This document shows positions 17,231 through 25,390 of a DNA stretch of 64,000 nucleotides, piece by piece (the first letter of the stretch is position 1; each line of letters starts with the position of its first letter). Below the pieces are notes generated by a model. The model ran no database searches and was not told the origin of the DNA. It worked only from the letters and a program-made list of their open reading frames with translations. The stretch is from an uncultured Bacteroidales bacterium. GTDB lineage: Bacteria > Bacteroidota > Bacteroidia > Bacteroidales > Bacteroidaceae. The position numbers and the translations under genes are program-made. The stretch covers positions 1 through 64,000 of the forward strand of contig CADCIO010000007.1 in NCBI GenBank assembly GCA_902801475.1, written 5' to 3'.

Positions 17231-17256
17231 AGGGTGTGGAACAAAGGGGAAAGAGG

Positions 17257-17448
17257 ATGTGCCGCTACCGCAATTATACTTACATCGCTTTCAGATATCT
17301 TGATATACGTGAATATGAGTATATTCTCGCAAACACTTTTTCCCTATCTGCATCTATTCTGAAATTCCATTCCTTTGCATTATCTGATGAAATGATTGTT
17401 ATGGTATATGGGGCAGATGACAACAAAGGCGCATTTAATCTAACGTGA
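17257..17448 (+). CDS. Possible 63-residue protein
   Basis: A frame starts at an ATG directly after GGGGAAAGAGG, just outside the palindrome. It reads MCRYRNYTYIAFRYLDIREY and ends DDNKGAFNLT. Composition is protein-like but no family is recognised and no promoter is clear, so this is a candidate only. The remaining gap up to 17495 holds nothing I can identify. Confidence 0.25.
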   Translation: MCRYRNYTYIAFRYLDIREYEYILANTFSLSASILKFHSFALSDEMIVMVYGADDNKGAFNLT

Positions 17449-17495
17449 GTTCAACGAATTCAAAGCAGTAAGAGTGTATACTTTTCGATTATTTA

Positions 17496-18101
17496 TTAAG
17501 TGCTCAATTTCTTGAGCACTTTGTATCCTCCCAACAACAGAAACGAGAAGAAGCTCGCGTCCCACACTGTCATGTGAAGAATCATTCCAGTCCAATAAAA
17601 TCTATAGCAATGTAACCACTGGGAAGGACGGTCAATGGGTTGATCTATAATTGAAAATATGATTGGTCCCTCAATATCATTGTGAAAGACCGCATAAATC
17701 CCTATTCCAAGAAACAAAGCAACAATGACCACTTTTAATATTGTCGGTGCACCTTTGGCAGATGTATATATAGCCCAAACTGTAACAAGAACAAACATCA
17801 AGATTGATAGTGGCTGACATTGCAAGAAAGCATAGTTCCATAAGAGTAGATACAAGGAACAACCTAATGCCACAAAAGACCCTTTTAATGCAAGTGTCCC
17901 ACACATCTTCCCCCCTGTTAGTTTCTTTCTATAAGACCATGCGAGAAAAATAGCACTAATGAACATTAACAAGAGATCAACTATACCACCATACAAAATT
18001 TGAAGGACCGTCATCTGCAAGCATGTATGGCAAATAATAGCGCAGACAATCAAAATGGCAATTGAAGCCACATATTGTATTATGGATTTTGTTTTCTCCA
18101 T
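17496..18101 (-). CDS. Polytopic membrane protein, unknown function
   Basis: The 201-residue protein has about six hydrophobic segments and short loops. The opening helix reads IIQYVASIAILIVCAIICH. No catalytic motif was found. Its start lies inside the 3' end of the upstream 115-residue gene (22-bp overlap), implying coupled expression. Confidence 0.6.
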   Translation of the reverse strand: MEKTKSIIQYVASIAILIVCAIICHTCLQMTVLQILYGGIVDLLLMFISAIFLAWSYRKKLTGGKMCGTLALKGSFVALGCSLYLLLWNYAFLQCQPLSILMFVLVTVWAIYTSAKGAPTILKVVIVALFLGIGIYAVFHNDIEGPIIFSIIDQPIDRPSQWLHCYRFYWTGMILHMTVWDASFFSFLLLGGYKVLKKLST

Positions 18102-18427
18102 GTTTTCTCACTTTTATTTGTTAAACATTTCTTTTTTCTTTCACCCACAATAATATCAAGATGGTTGTCACCTTCATATACAAACACATACACACCGCTT
18201 TGAGGTGCGACGCCTCCTTTGTTCAAGGCAATCCACGTTTCTTGAACATCCCTGATACGCTCAATCTTAAAAGTCAATTGCTTGTGACTTTTACATGAAT
18301 AGGCTTTAATATAGTCTTTACCAGAGAGCTGAACATCAGCTATATAATAGCACGTAGTCGTCCCATCCAGTTTCGTATAGACCATTTCAAAAATGCCTTT
18401 CTTGCCTATAATATCTTTTATTTCCAT
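18080..18427 (-). CDS. Small beta-rich protein, possibly WYL-like
   Basis: This 115-residue protein is mostly beta in appearance (GIFEMVYTKLDGTTTCYYIA, then IKAYSCKSHKQLTFKIERIR). The last part resembles the core of WYL domains, where a basic segment precedes RLDRI. WYL domains sense ligands in defence and stress regulators, usually next to an HTH domain that is absent here. The assignment is a weak inference. It overlaps the membrane gene downstream. Confidence 0.5.
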   Translation of the reverse strand: MEIKDIIGKKGIFEMVYTKLDGTTTCYYIADVQLSGKDYIKAYSCKSHKQLTFKIERIRDVQETWIALNKGGVAPQSGVYVFVYEGDNHLDIIVGERKKKCLTNKSEKTWRKQNP

Positions 18428-18483
18428 TTCTTACTTTTTGCCATTAGTGTCCCTTAAAACTTGGGCACAAATGGATACAACAA

Positions 18484-18714
18484 CTAATGTGTGAGAATGT
18501 CAGTAAACAATTCTTTCACGAGCTCTATAGTTTCTTCATCACCAGAGATTTGTGCAATGTGTTCTACATCAGTTTATTATTTATTGGAAATTGCTTTGAT
18601 CAAATCTCTGGTAGTCAAACCTCATCAATGTATCTACGTCAGGAGCTTATGGCATCCTGCACAAACAACATTCGACAAGATTATACAGATACAGAACAAT
18701 GGATATACTTTCAT
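18484..18714 (-). pseudogene. Decayed lipoprotein gene
   Basis: From an ATG at 18714 the frame reads MKVYPLFCICIILSNVVCAG, a clear lipoprotein signal peptide, and stops after 26 residues. Protein-like sequence then continues in other frames (MRFDYQRFDQSNFQ, later ISGDEETIELVKELFTDILT ending at 18484). This pattern fits a gene broken by frameshifts and stops. The signal peptide resembles that of the lipoprotein at 15055-15576. The surrounding gap (18428-18762) shows nothing else. Confidence 0.5.
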
Positions 18715-18762
18715 GTTTTTAAGAGGATTTAGAGAATTGTAAAGTGTTTACAAACGAAAACA

Positions 18763-18987
18763 TTATCTACCTCCTATTTCACTCACATCTCTTCCACATG
18801 CTCCAATGAGATTTCCGAAACATCCAAAGACGAATATGATAGAAACTATAATCCATATTATGACAGACCCAGCACCCACTTTATCCGATTCTTTTCCTGA
18901 GGATTTATAAGCATTATCTTGGGCTTTGATGTTAATCGCTGCCACAATAGCGGCAATTACCAATAATACAACAACTGTTACTCCCAT
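18763..18987 (-). CDS. Small membrane protein with two helices
   Basis: The 74-residue protein has two hydrophobic segments (VVLLVIAAIVAAINI and VIIWIIVSIIFVFGCFG) around a short Lys/Asp-rich loop. It begins 3 bp after the stop of the upstream lipoprotein gene, so they are probably co-translated. Function is unknown. Confidence 0.6.
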   Translation of the reverse strand: MGVTVVVLLVIAAIVAAINIKAQDNAYKSSGKESDKVGAGSVIIWIIVSIIFVFGCFGNLIGACGRDVSEIGGR

Positions 18988-18990
18988 AAT

Positions 18991-19707
18991 TTATTTCCTT
19001 AAAACTTGGTCAATAGATTGTTCACTAAAACTATAGCTTAACATCTCCCACAGGTCGCTTGTTCCATTGGGCGTACTATACCATCTCTTCCCATTATTCA
19101 GAGAAACAGCAACAGAATATTCCGCTTCTTGTTTGTATATACAACTGGAGTCTGAATATAAAACCGTATGATACTCATATAGATAAAGCAGTTTATTGCC
19201 TTCTCTTACACGATTCTTTATATCTGTAATACATATACCGGCCTTCTTTGCATTCTTCCATGAATTCAAAAATTCATTGTTCCATGCTTCCAAAGACTTC
19301 TCGAGATATTCTTCATATGCCTTTTTCAATTCATCAATGGATTTCTCTGGAACTTTCTTTTGTAGTAGTTTGAAGAAATCTGGATAACATAAACCCACAA
19401 CCTTCTTATAATCCAAATTAGCTTGCGCCTCTTCCAATTCGTGGAGGTCTGACAACAAATGCTTTTCCTGATCATTTTGTGGAACATAGGCTTGAATCTT
19501 TCTGTTTGTGTATTCAAATGGAATCTGTTCTTCATCAATCCCTGTTTCTTCCATCGGAACATCATTGTTATATTTACCCAATACCTCTTCATCTGTTGGC
19601 ACAGTGTCTTCTGGCTCCATAGCAACTATTGGATGTGTGTTAGAGGAAGATTGACGGCATGAGAGCAATGTACATCCTATAAAGATCAATAGCATAATCT
19701 TTTTCAT
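18991..19707 (-). CDS. Lipoprotein, unknown function
   Basis: I place the start at the ATG giving MKKIMLLIFIGCTLLSC, a standard lipoprotein signal. AGGAAA lies a suitable distance upstream, and an ATG two codons earlier is also possible. The mature part (about 220 residues) contains a helical stretch (LHELEEAQANLDYKKVVGLC, LKKAYEEYLEKSLEAW) and a C-terminal beta-rich part (AEYSVAVSLNNGKRWY). The family is not recognised, although the C-terminal portion resembles NTF2-like folds in layout. Confidence 0.65.
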   Translation of the reverse strand: MKKIMLLIFIGCTLLSCRQSSSNTHPIVAMEPEDTVPTDEEVLGKYNNDVPMEETGIDEEQIPFEYTNRKIQAYVPQNDQEKHLLSDLHELEEAQANLDYKKVVGLCYPDFFKLLQKKVPEKSIDELKKAYEEYLEKSLEAWNNEFLNSWKNAKKAGICITDIKNRVREGNKLLYLYEYHTVLYSDSSCIYKQEAEYSVAVSLNNGKRWYSTPNGTSDLWEMLSYSFSEQSIDQVLRK

Positions 19708-19744
19708 ATCCATTTTCCTTTCTATATATCCTATTTGTACCATG

Positions 19745-19915
19745 TTAATTGAATATTGATGCAATGCCACAAATGATCATGCCTATAATACATATTACTA
19801 TGCATCCAAGAAATTGTACCAGGAAGGTGCTACCAATAAATCCCAAGAAACTATCAGCATGATAGATTTCTTCACCTCTTTTGTTTACCATTGTGTAACG
19901 AGTTTTAGTTTCCAT
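19745..19915 (-). CDS. Small membrane protein (56 residues)
   Basis: A short frame starts METKTRYTMVNKRGEEIYHA and continues into a strongly hydrophobic helix (IVICIIGMIICGIASIF) at its C-terminus. It sits 37 bp upstream of the lipoprotein gene on the same strand and reads as a typical small membrane protein. No family is recognised. Confidence 0.55.
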   Translation of the reverse strand: METKTRYTMVNKRGEEIYHADSFLGFIGSTFLVQFLGCIVICIIGMIICGIASIFN

Positions 19916-20032
19916 AATTTTTGTTTTTTAAGTGTGAATACTAATGTTTGTTTCTACCCTTAATGACAAAATGAGGAAAAAGGTTAACAAGACTTCAAAC
20001 TTTTTTAATCATCTTTGGATTTTTATGATACA

Positions 20033-20063
20033 TAAAAAACAGACCAAGAAGTTCTTGGTCTGT
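20033..20063 (-). terminator. Terminator after the 46-residue gene
   Basis: A perfect 12-bp inverted repeat (ACAGACCAAGAA/TTCTTGGTCTGT, 1-nt centre) is followed by a six-T tract on the minus strand, 6 bp beyond the stop at 20070. It marks the small frame upstream as a transcribed unit. Confidence 0.85.
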
Positions 20064-20069
20064 TGAGGC

Positions 20070-20210
20070 TTAGCTAATAACTTTCCCCATCCAGTTGTCA
20101 CTGCCATCTTTACCTTTACCTTGATAAATCCATAATATTCCATCTTTATCAACATAATTAATTGGAGTGGCATCTGGTCCATAGCCTTCGCCATAATTTG
20201 TATTACTCAT
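20070..20210 (-). CDS. Small protein (46 residues), unknown
   Basis: The frame starts MSNTNYGEGYGPDATPINYV and ends DNWMGKVIS. It is rich in Gly, Asp and Tyr and has no membrane segment. The strong terminator directly after its stop codon is good evidence that it is expressed. A 61-residue frame in another phase here (20009-20194) runs through the terminator and is less likely. It lies 123 bp downstream of the CHAT gene, so it could be the last gene of that operon or separate. Confidence 0.55.
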   Translation of the reverse strand: MSNTNYGEGYGPDATPINYVDKDGILWIYQGKGKDGSDNWMGKVIS

Positions 20211-20333
20211 AATCTTATAATTTGATTATTAACAACACCACAACCATCTGTAGTACAACAAACTAACAGAATCGATGGATTCAAGGCAAAGATGAAATAA
20301 ACTTTTCATTCCACCAAATTATTGAACATTTTT

Positions 20334-22808
20334 TTAATCAATCAATACAAAATTCCCCCAATATTCAAAAGAATTAAACTCATCAGATTCTCTCAATAAC
20401 TTTTGTGCCTTTCTCAGAGCTTCTCGCTTTGAGAAACCTTGCACTAGGTATCTATAAAACGTTGTCAGCATCAGATATGTTGCAGCATCATCCACCTCCT
20501 CTAATGTCATAAGTATTGAACCAACACCTGCAGCTTTAAATGCTCGCAGTAGTCCAATATCTCCTAATGGTGTAGTTCCTCCTATCCCTGTATTACATGC
20601 AGAAAGTATTAGCAACGATGTATTTCTTAAATCCAACAAAGATATTTCTGAACTTCTCAAAATGCCATCTTCTACAATTAGGGAATTATTATTAATAATA
20701 TTCGTATTTAGAACCCCAGAAAATAATAGTCCAGTGTTTTCCATAAAGTATTGATAAATCTCCCACAAATTCATTTCCTCATTGGAACGCCCAATATATC
20801 CATGAGTCGCAATATGCAGAATAGATGGGGATTGACCTGAAAGAGATTTAAATGTCTCTTCTATCCCTAATTCTCCCTCATATACACTTATTGCTTGCTC
20901 GTTCAGTAATTCAAGCAACAATGAATAGATACTATCCACCTCTATTTTTGTCCATGGAAGATATTTCGTTGTTGATCTAAATTCAGCATATATGGAATCG
21001 GGCATTTCACCGAATAAATTTTCTTTTATTGACCGTTTCCCTTCATATATCGCCATACTTTCATTTACTATGGTATTTGTGTCACTATCGTATTTTAATC
21101 CTCCATACAAAACAGCATTCTCTATTGTTTTTTCTTGCCTAGTTTCAGATATCTCACCTGTGTTAGTCAATCGAATAATATCATATTTATCATTTACATA
21201 CATGCCATCATATCCTAAAACTTGTTCTATGGGAAGACTTGCCAATATTCCGTCTAACGATATGTATATACGTTCTCCCATTTGTATTTGTGCTGATTCT
21301 ATTATATCTTTCCATATATTATCATACAACGGAAGGCTTGTTTTAGATGTTGGATATTCATTTCGTATTGTTTTATATAGTTTTTCTTTAGACAATCTGG
21401 TTAACCGAGGAGTTTCAAAGTCTTTCCGTAAAATAAAAACCAAGAGTTCTCCCTCTTCCATAAATATTTCGTGCTTGTTTTCCCATACTTCAATGGCAAC
21501 TTCTCTTTCCCTCAAAGAATTCTTCACTTTTTTGAAGCCATCCCAATAATCTAAGTCAACTTCACAATCGTCTCTCATACATTTCTGTAAAATGTCTTTG
21601 GAAAAAAGTGCACTATTAAACGCGAGACGTTTGAGGGCTGGATGCTCCTCATGCCTCAACATTAGGGATATTGGTTCCCTCACTCTACCATAATTAAGGT
21701 CTGTACAAATATAACTATATCTATTTTCTTTTGACATATTATAAATGTTGTAGACAAAATCAGAAAAAGTTTCCTTCCAAGATTCTTCTGCATATTTACA
21801 ACAAGAATCAGGCATATTAGATATGCTGTAGATTGATGCTATATTATGAGCCGTTGTAGCTTTATCTGCACAAGGAAGGGTATAAGCTTGCTTCATATAA
21901 TCAAGACTTCTTAACGTGTCACCATTCAGCAGACAATATGTGGCCACATTTTGAATAGAAGTAGCATATTCCTTCGAGAAACTTCCATATATAAATTTTG
22001 CAAGTTCGAGTGCTTTTCCCGAGTGGTAGATAGCCTTCTTTAAATTGCCACCACGACAATAAATAGCAGCAAGTCTATGATGCGCGAGTCGTATTTTTTC
22101 ATAATCTAACGGAAACGAATTCTCACGAGTGGATAATACATCCTTTGCATATTGTAACGCTTTAGTACAATCTAAATCTTTATAGAAATCTGCCAAATTA
22201 GAAAGAGTCAATAAGGTGTCACCTACCTCATATTTTCTCTCTATTTCTAATAACTTTTCACATATACTTATTGATTTCTCCACATTCACATGTTCATAAA
22301 ATACCGCTAAATTATTCAAGGCTTGCCGATAAGCATTTAGTAATTCATGATTCGGTATATCCTCATAAAGGCTTATAGCCTTCTCTGTCATCTCTATATT
22401 CTTCGGGAATCCGTTCAAATCCGAGAAATATTGGTAGCCATCAGCATAACATTCTATTGACCAATAATAGTCCTTATTTTTCCCATACATGGATTCTTTT
22501 AATGCAATGGCTTCCTGCATATGTACAGAGAAAAGGTTTATGTTTTTCATTCCTAACATTGCAAACATACCAGCATTATGCTCGCATTCCGCAAGGAATT
22601 GTGTTTCATTTTCTCCAATAGAATCTAATATTGCTATTGCTTTTGTTGTAAAAATGTAGGCAGCACTATCCCTGCCACTTTCATGTTCATTTATTGCTTG
22701 GCTATGTAAATATTCTGCTTGTCTTTTTGTGAATTCTATAGTTTGTGAGGACGCACTACTCCAAAACCATATTACACAAAAAAGGATTGTCAATCTACTT
22801 TTCGTCAT
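20334..22808 (-). CDS. Exported TPR-CHAT cysteine protease
   Basis: The 824-residue protein has a signal peptide (LTILFCVIWFWSSASSQ), tetratricopeptide repeats over about residues 25-400 (repeated A-x-x-Y and L-x-x-L-A patterns) and a C-terminal CHAT domain. The catalytic dyad is visible as His at about 669 (HIATHG) and Cys at about 738 (LSACNTG), followed by GDIGLLRAFKAAGVGSILMT and a final YWGNFVLID. CHAT proteases are caspase relatives. TPR-CHAT proteins act as gated proteases, for example the partner of the type III-E CRISPR effector. Its ATG overlaps the stop of the anti-sigma-like gene by 4 bp. Targets are unknown. The anti-sigma-like neighbour is an obvious candidate. Confidence 0.9.
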   Translation of the reverse strand: MTKSRLTILFCVIWFWSSASSQTIEFTKRQAEYLHSQAINEHESGRDSAAYIFTTKAIAILDSIGENETQFLAECEHNAGMFAMLGMKNINLFSVHMQEAIALKESMYGKNKDYYWSIECYADGYQYFSDLNGFPKNIEMTEKAISLYEDIPNHELLNAYRQALNNLAVFYEHVNVEKSISICEKLLEIERKYEVGDTLLTLSNLADFYKDLDCTKALQYAKDVLSTRENSFPLDYEKIRLAHHRLAAIYCRGGNLKKAIYHSGKALELAKFIYGSFSKEYATSIQNVATYCLLNGDTLRSLDYMKQAYTLPCADKATTAHNIASIYSISNMPDSCCKYAEESWKETFSDFVYNIYNMSKENRYSYICTDLNYGRVREPISLMLRHEEHPALKRLAFNSALFSKDILQKCMRDDCEVDLDYWDGFKKVKNSLREREVAIEVWENKHEIFMEEGELLVFILRKDFETPRLTRLSKEKLYKTIRNEYPTSKTSLPLYDNIWKDIIESAQIQMGERIYISLDGILASLPIEQVLGYDGMYVNDKYDIIRLTNTGEISETRQEKTIENAVLYGGLKYDSDTNTIVNESMAIYEGKRSIKENLFGEMPDSIYAEFRSTTKYLPWTKIEVDSIYSLLLELLNEQAISVYEGELGIEETFKSLSGQSPSILHIATHGYIGRSNEEMNLWEIYQYFMENTGLLFSGVLNTNIINNNSLIVEDGILRSSEISLLDLRNTSLLILSACNTGIGGTTPLGDIGLLRAFKAAGVGSILMTLEEVDDAATYLMLTTFYRYLVQGFSKREALRKAQKLLRESDEFNSFEYWGNFVLID

Positions 22809-23518
22809 AGTTCCTGAACAATTTTATGGACACTTTGGCCTATCGCTGTTTCTTCTGGGTACATCTGACTCATTTCCAATAGAATCTCTTTTGCTTTTTT
22901 CTTCTCATAGTCTTGCAAATATCCTACTGCCAAGTTCCATCCAATGTATGGAGCATAGTCTGTGTAATCATTATAAGTATCTTTTTTTGAAAGTTCCCAT
23001 AGTGTGGCAAGGCGAGATGTGGTAGCCTCCAAATCTTTCCCTTTTACTATATTTTCAAATAACATAGAAAGTTCACTCTCTACTTCAACAGTTGCATCAC
23101 CTCTAATAATTGTCGAGACGGGGAATGCATCAGCATATTCCCGCCCAAGGCTTATGGTATCATAATAGTCGTATGATTTGAACCCTATCAATACTATAAG
23201 TGCGACAGAGGCGGCAACGGCAAGCCAACGTGAGGTGCTTTGGGGGCTGTTAGTACTATTTGTAGCATTTTGGGCAATACGTTTAATAGCCTGCTCATCA
23301 CTCTGACGAAATGCATCCTTGATTTCTTCATCCACCTGCTTCATTCCCTTTACAAGTCGTGCTTGGGTAATAGCACGATTACGTAAATCTTCATCATCTT
23401 TTATCTCTTCAAGAAATGCAGTTTCTTTTTCAGCATCCATATGCCCCTGCATGAAACGACTGATTCGATCGTCATCAAACAATTGCCTTTCTAATCTTTT
23501 ATCTTCATTATCATTCAT
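22805..23518 (-). CDS. Single-pass membrane anti-sigma-like protein
   Basis: I chose the ATG at 23518. A longer frame would need a TTG start inside the sigma gene. The 237-residue product has a cytoplasmic acidic N-domain typical of anti-sigma factors (ISRFMQGHMDAEKETAFLEE). One membrane helix follows (about 97-113, RWLAVAASVALIVLIGF), then a periplasmic helical domain with a TPR-like ending (WNLAVGYLQDYEKKKAKEI). It starts 11 bp after the ECF sigma gene, the usual order for a sigma/anti-sigma pair. Function is inferred from layout and position. No canonical zinc motif is present. Confidence 0.7.
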   Translation of the reverse strand: MNDNEDKRLERQLFDDDRISRFMQGHMDAEKETAFLEEIKDDEDLRNRAITQARLVKGMKQVDEEIKDAFRQSDEQAIKRIAQNATNSTNSPQSTSRWLAVAASVALIVLIGFKSYDYYDTISLGREYADAFPVSTIIRGDATVEVESELSMLFENIVKGKDLEATTSRLATLWELSKKDTYNDYTDYAPYIGWNLAVGYLQDYEKKKAKEILLEMSQMYPEETAIGQSVHKIVQEL

Positions 23519-23529
23519 GATGCTTGTAT

Positions 23530-24126
23530 TTAGAATAGTGATTTCTTTTTTTCGCAATATCTCATACGGAATTTCTCACAACAACGATGTTTCGTGACTT
23601 TAACCGCATTCTCGCTAGCATAATTGTACATTTCGGCAAGCATCTTCATGGAGTGACCATCATTATAGTACCCCCATAGCAATTCATTACATGGAGAAGG
23701 TAGATCACGAACAATATCTCTTACTAATGCCTCTTTTTCCTTTTGTGCATTCTCTTCATCATCTTCCATTAACAATATCTTATCAACTTGGTTTTCCTGA
23801 TAATCAAAATGGTCTTCACTTGGATTAAACTCATACGACGTGGTTACATATCTATTCTTTACTCTCAATAATTCCATTGCCTTATTTCTACAAATAGTCA
23901 AAAAGTAAGTCGAGTTAGAGAGGCACGAATCTTCTGCGTCCACTTTGTTCTCCTTGATGTTCTTCCATAATACAATAAGAGAATCCTGAAAGATATCAGC
24001 ACATTCATCTTCCGTCAAAGAATATCTACTAAGTAGAAATGCCCTCGCTTTCCGCCATTGCGTTTTGGCAAATTTCTCCAGCATTATCTCCTTCTTGTCT
24101 TTATGTCTTCGCAAACCAATTAACAT
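23530..24126 (-). CDS. ECF-type RNA polymerase sigma factor
   Basis: This 198-residue protein has region 2 (LTEDECADIFQDSLIVLWKN, then TYFLTICRNKAMELLR) and region 4 (LPSPCNELLWGYYNDGHSM, then YASENAVKVTKHRCCEKF). Between them is an acidic linker rich in Glu and Asp (about 105-135), longer than in a minimal ECF sigma. It starts 9 bp after the caspase-like gene and is followed by its probable anti-sigma. It most likely directs transcription of this operon or of island genes, though no cognate promoter motif could be defined by eye. Confidence 0.88.
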   Translation of the reverse strand: MLIGLRRHKDKKEIMLEKFAKTQWRKARAFLLSRYSLTEDECADIFQDSLIVLWKNIKENKVDAEDSCLSNSTYFLTICRNKAMELLRVKNRYVTTSYEFNPSEDHFDYQENQVDKILLMEDDEENAQKEKEALVRDIVRDLPSPCNELLWGYYNDGHSMKMLAEMYNYASENAVKVTKHRCCEKFRMRYCEKKKSLF

Positions 24127-24135
24127 ATATCACAT

Positions 24136-25047
24136 TTATAGACTTGTTTCAATTACCATATTTTGTCGCACTAAGCGCATATCTTGATTCATATATCTAT
24201 TTACATGTTCAGTCCATGATATATCACGCCCCAATGACGTTGTTTGCAAAACCTTGTTTACATAATAAGATAATGAACCATAATATTTTCCTTTTTCTTT
24301 TATCTCGCTATTCACTTGGTACGACCTACAAGCTTCAAGAATGCAGATGTTCGCCATAGTTGCAGATTTCTCCACTTTCATTTTTCCTCGTTTATCTATT
24401 CGAGGAACATAAGGTTTGCTTGACATTGAAAAACCCCTATCCGTTCCTCGAGTAATGACACTATCTTCCTCTTCATCACCTCTATAAGATGAACCTGCAT
24501 GACAAGCATCAAGAACTACATACACAAATCCATTAGGGCCAACATTCTTTCTGATAGTTCTAAAATATCCATTCAATTCATCGTCAATGATATGCTTCTC
24601 ACCAGTATATACTCCTTTTTGATACACCTTCTTGGCATCAACAGGAATAAGAGCTTCATCCCATCCATCTTCTTCATCTCCATTCATATCCTCAACAGGC
24701 TGCCCATGACAAGAAAAGTGGATATATACGATATCACCAGATTTACATGACAAGGCTAAATTCTTTATCTCCTTTCTTATCCTATCGGCATTTGCTGCCC
24801 TGTTGGTAATCTTTGTGATTTGAAATCTTTGTTGCTTTAATGTTGTTGCTAATAAATCCACATCGTTCGCTCCATGAATATTTACCCAATCATTATCTGA
24901 AACATCAGATTGAGTAGTGTTGTATTCAGAGATGCCAATTAACAATGCACGTTTGTTCTGAGCTGTCATTGTCTCAAACACAAACATAATGACCATGCAA
25001 TACACAAGTCGTCTTAATAGAATAATATGTGTTCTTGCCTTATTCAA
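24136..25047 (-). CDS. Exported caspase-like (C14) cysteine protease
   Basis: The 303-residue protein carries a metacaspase-type p20 domain starting NKRALLIGISEYN. The catalytic dyad is at His114 (HFSCHGQPVED) and Cys182 (VVLDACHAGSSYRG), numbered from the TTG start. The N-terminus (LLRRLVYCMVIMFVFETMTA) is a signal-peptide-like helix ending at a Thr-Ala-Gln. The start is uncertain. TTG at 25047 gives a full signal sequence with positive charges, while the first ATG is at 24996. An in-frame stop lies just upstream of 25047. It is the first gene of the caspase-sigma-anti-sigma-CHAT operon and has a strong promoter. Confidence 0.87.
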   Translation of the reverse strand: MNKARTHIILLRRLVYCMVIMFVFETMTAQNKRALLIGISEYNTTQSDVSDNDWVNIHGANDVDLLATTLKQQRFQITKITNRAANADRIRKEIKNLALSCKSGDIVYIHFSCHGQPVEDMNGDEEDGWDEALIPVDAKKVYQKGVYTGEKHIIDDELNGYFRTIRKNVGPNGFVYVVLDACHAGSSYRGDEEEDSVITRGTDRGFSMSSKPYVPRIDKRGKMKVEKSATMANICILEACRSYQVNSEIKEKGKYYGSLSYYVNKVLQTTSLGRDISWTEHVNRYMNQDMRLVRQNMVIETSL

Positions 25048-25114
25048 ACGTACTTACAAACAAATTAGAAGATTGTTATTCATTTGTTCATGCTCGTGAT
25101 TATTATTTCGTGTG

Positions 25115-25145
25115 CAAATATAATATGTCAATCGTACAAAACAAA
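25115..25145 (-). promoter_or_regulatory. Promoter of the caspase-sigma-CHAT operon
   Basis: TTTG (25142-25145) and TATATTTG (25115-25122) are separated by 19 bp on the minus strand, a near-ideal housekeeping promoter. It lies about 70 bp before the TTG start and 120 bp before the first ATG. A second TAnnTTTG match (TACGTTTG, 25045-25052) overlaps the TTG start and lacks a good -33 box. Confidence 0.7.
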
Positions 25146-25242
25146 CATTATGGGAGAAATGTTGTGAATTATCCATTCTTCATCAATGTCCGGTGGATTG
25201 TCACGATATAAATGGAACGAGAGTTGAAGTAATATACAAGTT

Positions 25243-25365
25243 TCATCGGCAAAATACGGCATTTATTTCATGTTGAGTGGCATTTCCGCTCTTCATGGAC
25301 ACGCGAATCTCCTCGTCTAATTCTTCTTCTGAGAAGAAACAAGGCATATCAGTATAGTCTTTCAT
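25243..25365 (-). CDS. Putative 40-residue acidic protein behind a promoter
   Basis: The frame starts MKDYTDMPCFFSEEELDEEI and ends INAVFCR. It starts 25 bp after a TTTG-N18-TATATTTG promoter and precedes the caspase operon promoter. Composition is protein-like. No family is recognised. Other readings are a truncated gene or a leader peptide. Confidence 0.4.
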   Translation of the reverse strand: MKDYTDMPCFFSEEELDEEIRVSMKSGNATQHEINAVFCR

Positions 25366-25390
25366 ATCGTTTGACTTTTGTTTTCATTTG

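Noticed and set aside
17044..17448. 134-residue plus-strand frame
   Set aside because: Its first half is the CTTATTCCGC repeats and the palindrome, so it is not coding. Only the last 63 codons are kept as a weak candidate.
20009..20194. 61-residue frame overlapping the 46-residue ORF
   Set aside because: It runs through the terminator hairpin, while the 46-residue frame stops just before it.
20992..21549. 185-residue plus-strand frame inside the CHAT gene
   Set aside because: Antisense to the TPR-CHAT coding region, with Ser/Phe/Tyr-rich text and no motif.
20334..25047. Type III-E CRISPR (Craspase) locus
   Set aside because: TPR-CHAT, sigma and anti-sigma-like genes are present, but there is no gRAMP effector, cas gene or repeat array in the window.
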